Part shown: one piece after another, positions 62,494 through 64,000 of the stretch | Layout of the letters: each line of letters begins with the position of its first letter | How positions within the stretch are numbered: the stretch's first letter is position 1 | NCBI GenBank assembly: GCA_036560445.1 | Contig: DATBRG010000004.1 | Span: 154,878-218,877, forward strand | Direction: 5' to 3' | Source: DATBRG01 sp036560445 | GTDB taxonomy: Bacteria; Pseudomonadota; Gammaproteobacteria; Burkholderiales; Methylophilaceae | DNA: 64,000 nucleotides | Made by a program: the position numbers and the translations under genes | Notes under the pieces: model-generated | What the model was told of the DNA's origin: nothing | Database searches by the model: none | The model's input: the letters and a program-made list of their open reading frames with translations, nothing else

Positions 62494-63693
62494 GTGAATA
62501 CTCAAATAAATGAAGCACTAGCGATAATCAAGCGCGGCAGTGACGAACTGCTGATAGAACAGGAGCTGGTAGATAAGCTGAAGACCGGTAAGCCCTTGCG
62601 CGTAAAAGCGGGTTTTGACCCTACTGCTCCGGATTTACACTTGGGCCATACGGTTCTCATCAATAAGCTGCGGCAGTTTCAAGAGCTCGGTCATCAGGTG
62701 CTTTTTCTCATTGGCGACTTTACTGGCATGATAGGTGACCCCACTGGCAAAAGTGCAACACGGCCGCCATTGACTACGGAACAGGTGCAGGAGAATGCCA
62801 AGTCTTACGCTGAACAGGTATTCAAGATTTTGAAACCTGAGCAGACTGAGGTGGTATTTAACTCCAAATGGCTGAACGACCTAGGTGCTGCAGGCATGGT
62901 TAGGCTAGCTGCCAGCCATACCGTGGCACGTATGCTGGAGCGTGATGATTTCAATAAGCGCTACAAATCTAATCAGCCTATTGCTATCCATGAATTTCTA
63001 TATCCACTATTGCAGGGTTATGACTCGGTGGCCCTGAAGGCTGATGTAGAACTGGGCGGTACCGACCAGAAATTCAATCTACTCATGGGCCGTGAGTTAC
63101 AGAAGCAAGCTGGACAGCCTCAGCAATGCGTATTGACTATGCCATTGCTTGAAGGCCTGGATGGGGTTAACAAGATGTCCAAGTCGCTCGGCAACTATAT
63201 AGGGGTGGCTGAGCCGGCCACACAAATCTTCGCAAAGACTATGTCTATATCTGATGACTTAATGTGGCGATATCTAGACTTACTCTCCTTCCAGCCTATG
63301 GAGCTAATTGCTACTAAAAGGCGCGCTGTATCAGAAGGCAGTAATCCTCGCGATATAAAATTTGATTTCGCCTTGGAATTAACAGAGCGCTTTCACGGGC
63401 GCAATGCCGCACAACTCGCTGCTAAAGACTTCATTGATCGTTCTAGAGGTGCCATTCCCGATGAGGTGCCTGAAGTTACTATCAATATAGAGGGCGATAA
63501 TATCGGTGTTGCGCAATTACTCAAACAGGCCGGATTAGTAGCCAGTACCTCGGAAGCCTTCCGTGCGATTGAGCAAGGCGGTATTAAGCTGGATGGTGAG
63601 AAGGTTTCAGATAAAGCACTGACTTTAAGAAAAGGCATTGAAGTGGTAGCCCAGGTTGGCAAGCGTAAATTCGCCAAAATAAAGATTATGTAA
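62494..63693 (+). CDS. tyrS: Tyrosyl-tRNA synthetase
   Basis: Class I synthetase that charges tRNA-Tyr. The 399-residue protein has the HIGH-type motif HLGH at residues 49-52, KMSKS at 227-231 and a C-terminal S4 RNA-binding domain. GTG at 62494 has AAGG 7 bases upstream; a TTG two codons earlier is too close to that site. The gene runs into the rRNA promoter region without a visible hairpin terminator. Confidence 0.97.
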   Translation: MNTQINEALAIIKRGSDELLIEQELVDKLKTGKPLRVKAGFDPTAPDLHLGHTVLINKLRQFQELGHQVLFLIGDFTGMIGDPTGKSATRPPLTTEQVQENAKSYAEQVFKILKPEQTEVVFNSKWLNDLGAAGMVRLAASHTVARMLERDDFNKRYKSNQPIAIHEFLYPLLQGYDSVALKADVELGGTDQKFNLLMGRELQKQAGQPQQCVLTMPLLEGLDGVNKMSKSLGNYIGVAEPATQIFAKTMSISDDLMWRYLDLLSFQPMELIATKRRAVSEGSNPRDIKFDFALELTERFHGRNAAQLAAKDFIDRSRGAIPDEVPEVTINIEGDNIGVAQLLKQAGLVASTSEAFRAIEQGGIKLDGEKVSDKALTLRKGIEVVAQVGKRKFAKIKIM

Positions 63694-63711
63694 CTTTTTT
63701 GACATTGCCTA

Positions 63712-63739
63712 TTGACCATTCAAATAAGGTCTGTAGAAT
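63712..63739 (+). promoter_or_regulatory. rRNA operon promoter P1
   Basis: TTGACC (63712-63717), 16 bases, TAGAAT (63734-63739), then the GC-rich discriminator GCGCGGC typical of rRNA promoters. It repeats the layout of P2 exactly 94 bases further on. Confidence 0.85.
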
Positions 63740-63805
63740 GCGCGGCTCGCTTGAACGACGGCGCGCAGAGAAAAACGAAACGCAATAAAAAATTCGGCTT
63801 TTCTC

Positions 63806-63833
63806 TTGACCAAATGAACTCGGTCTGTATAAT
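63806..63833 (+). promoter_or_regulatory. rRNA operon promoter P2
   Basis: TTGACC (63806-63811), 16 bases, TATAAT (63828-63833), then the discriminator GCGCCCC. An A-rich stretch at 63770-63793 just upstream can act as an UP element. The GC-rich discriminator predicts repression by ppGpp. Confidence 0.9.
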
Positions 63834-63840
63834 GCGCCCC

Positions 63841-64000
63841 TCTCGTTACTTACGTAGCGACCGCTCTTTAACAAGATGAACAACCGATAGGTGTGGGTGC
63901 TTGTGGATTTGGGAAGTCACCGGATGGTCTGGATAACTGTAACAGGTTAGAAGGATTGCAGAAGGCTGACACTCAAGATACAAGTCCTTACACCTTGAAT
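63841..64000 (+). ncRNA. Leader of the rRNA operon transcript (16S gene starts beyond the window)
   Basis: The last 160 bases contain no ORF of note and match the layout of a beta-proteobacterial rRNA leader. After P2 comes boxA, then GACAACCGATA-like sequence (here GAACAACCGATAGGTGTGGGTG). The 16S start (GAAGAGTTTGATC) is not present, so no rRNA gene body is in the window. Confidence 0.85.
63863..63873 (+). promoter_or_regulatory. boxA antitermination signal
   Basis: GCTCTTTAACA matches the NusB/NusE-binding boxA of rRNA leaders, about 30 bases after P2. It allows RNA polymerase to pass rho sites in the untranslated rRNA transcript. Confidence 0.88.

Noticed and set aside
63699..63704. TTGACA after tyrS as the -35 of the rRNA promoter
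   Set aside because: It is 29 bases from the nearest good -10, too far; TTGACC at 63712 has the right spacing and is matched by P2.
1..64000. Insertion sequences, prophage, genomic island or toxin-antitoxin genes
   Set aside because: Gene order is the usual core order, genes are tightly packed, and I saw no transposase, integrase, attachment repeats or tRNA genes.

Overview
This window looks like the replication-origin region of a betaproteobacterial chromosome, most likely from a methylotroph of the family Methylophilaceae. Three things point there. The gene order mnmG-rsmG-parA-parB-atpIBEFHAGDC, with mnmE-yidC-yidD-rnpA-rpmH diverging from dnaA-dnaN-gyrB, is the standard origin neighbourhood of this class. 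The hemCDXY cluster next to an AlgZ/AlgR pair is typical of Beta- and Gammaproteobacteria. A 23-codon pqqA gene shows PQQ biosynthesis, as expected for an organism with PQQ-dependent methanol dehydrogenase. The genus is inference; no rRNA gene body lies in the window.

Layout. 1-10984 (minus): F1Fo ATP synthase operon entered from its distal end, preceded by parB, parA, rsmG and mnmG. 10985-13955: two parS-type sites flank an unfamiliar 875-residue protein that joins a long charged coiled coil, one membrane helix and an AsmA-like domain. 13956-17770 (minus): mnmE, yidC, yidD, rnpA, rpmH. 17771-23315 (plus): dnaA, a probable oriC with DnaA boxes, dnaN, a third parS and gyrB. 23317-24321: class I fructose-1,6-bisphosphatase, apparently started at CTG. 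24372-31798 (minus): rubredoxin, then (read from the far end) cutA, dsbD, a TlpA-type thioredoxin, aroQ, accB, accC, prmA, a DUF3426 protein and an orphan pqqA. 31841-33344 (plus): fxsA and a ferredoxin-reductase-like flavoprotein. 33341-39247 (minus): algZ/algR and hemC-hemD-hemX-hemY. 39360-42177 (plus): argH and a FimV-like protein. 42185-46856 (minus): Ser/Thr kinase, PP2C phosphatase, rph, rdgB, a small unknown gene and hemW. 46995-58534 (plus): yicC, gmk, rpoZ, spoT, ridA, recG, ubiC, ubiA, rplM, rpsI, argC, a DUF6776-type protein, a bactofilin and erpA. 58605-62407 (minus): gltA, anmK and an M23 peptidase. 62494-64000 (plus): tyrS, then two tandem rRNA promoters and a boxA-containing leader; the 16S gene begins beyond the window.

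The content is almost wholly core: replication and segregation, ATP synthesis, tRNA and rRNA modification, heme, fatty-acid, ubiquinone and arginine biosynthesis, and stringent response. I see no insertion sequences, phage genes, CRISPR arrays or tRNA genes. The most unusual features are the coiled-coil/AsmA protein framed by parS sites, the probable CTG starts of fbp and recG, the isolated pqqA unit with its own promoter and terminator, and the duplicated rRNA promoter. I did not find a convincing undescribed multi-gene system.
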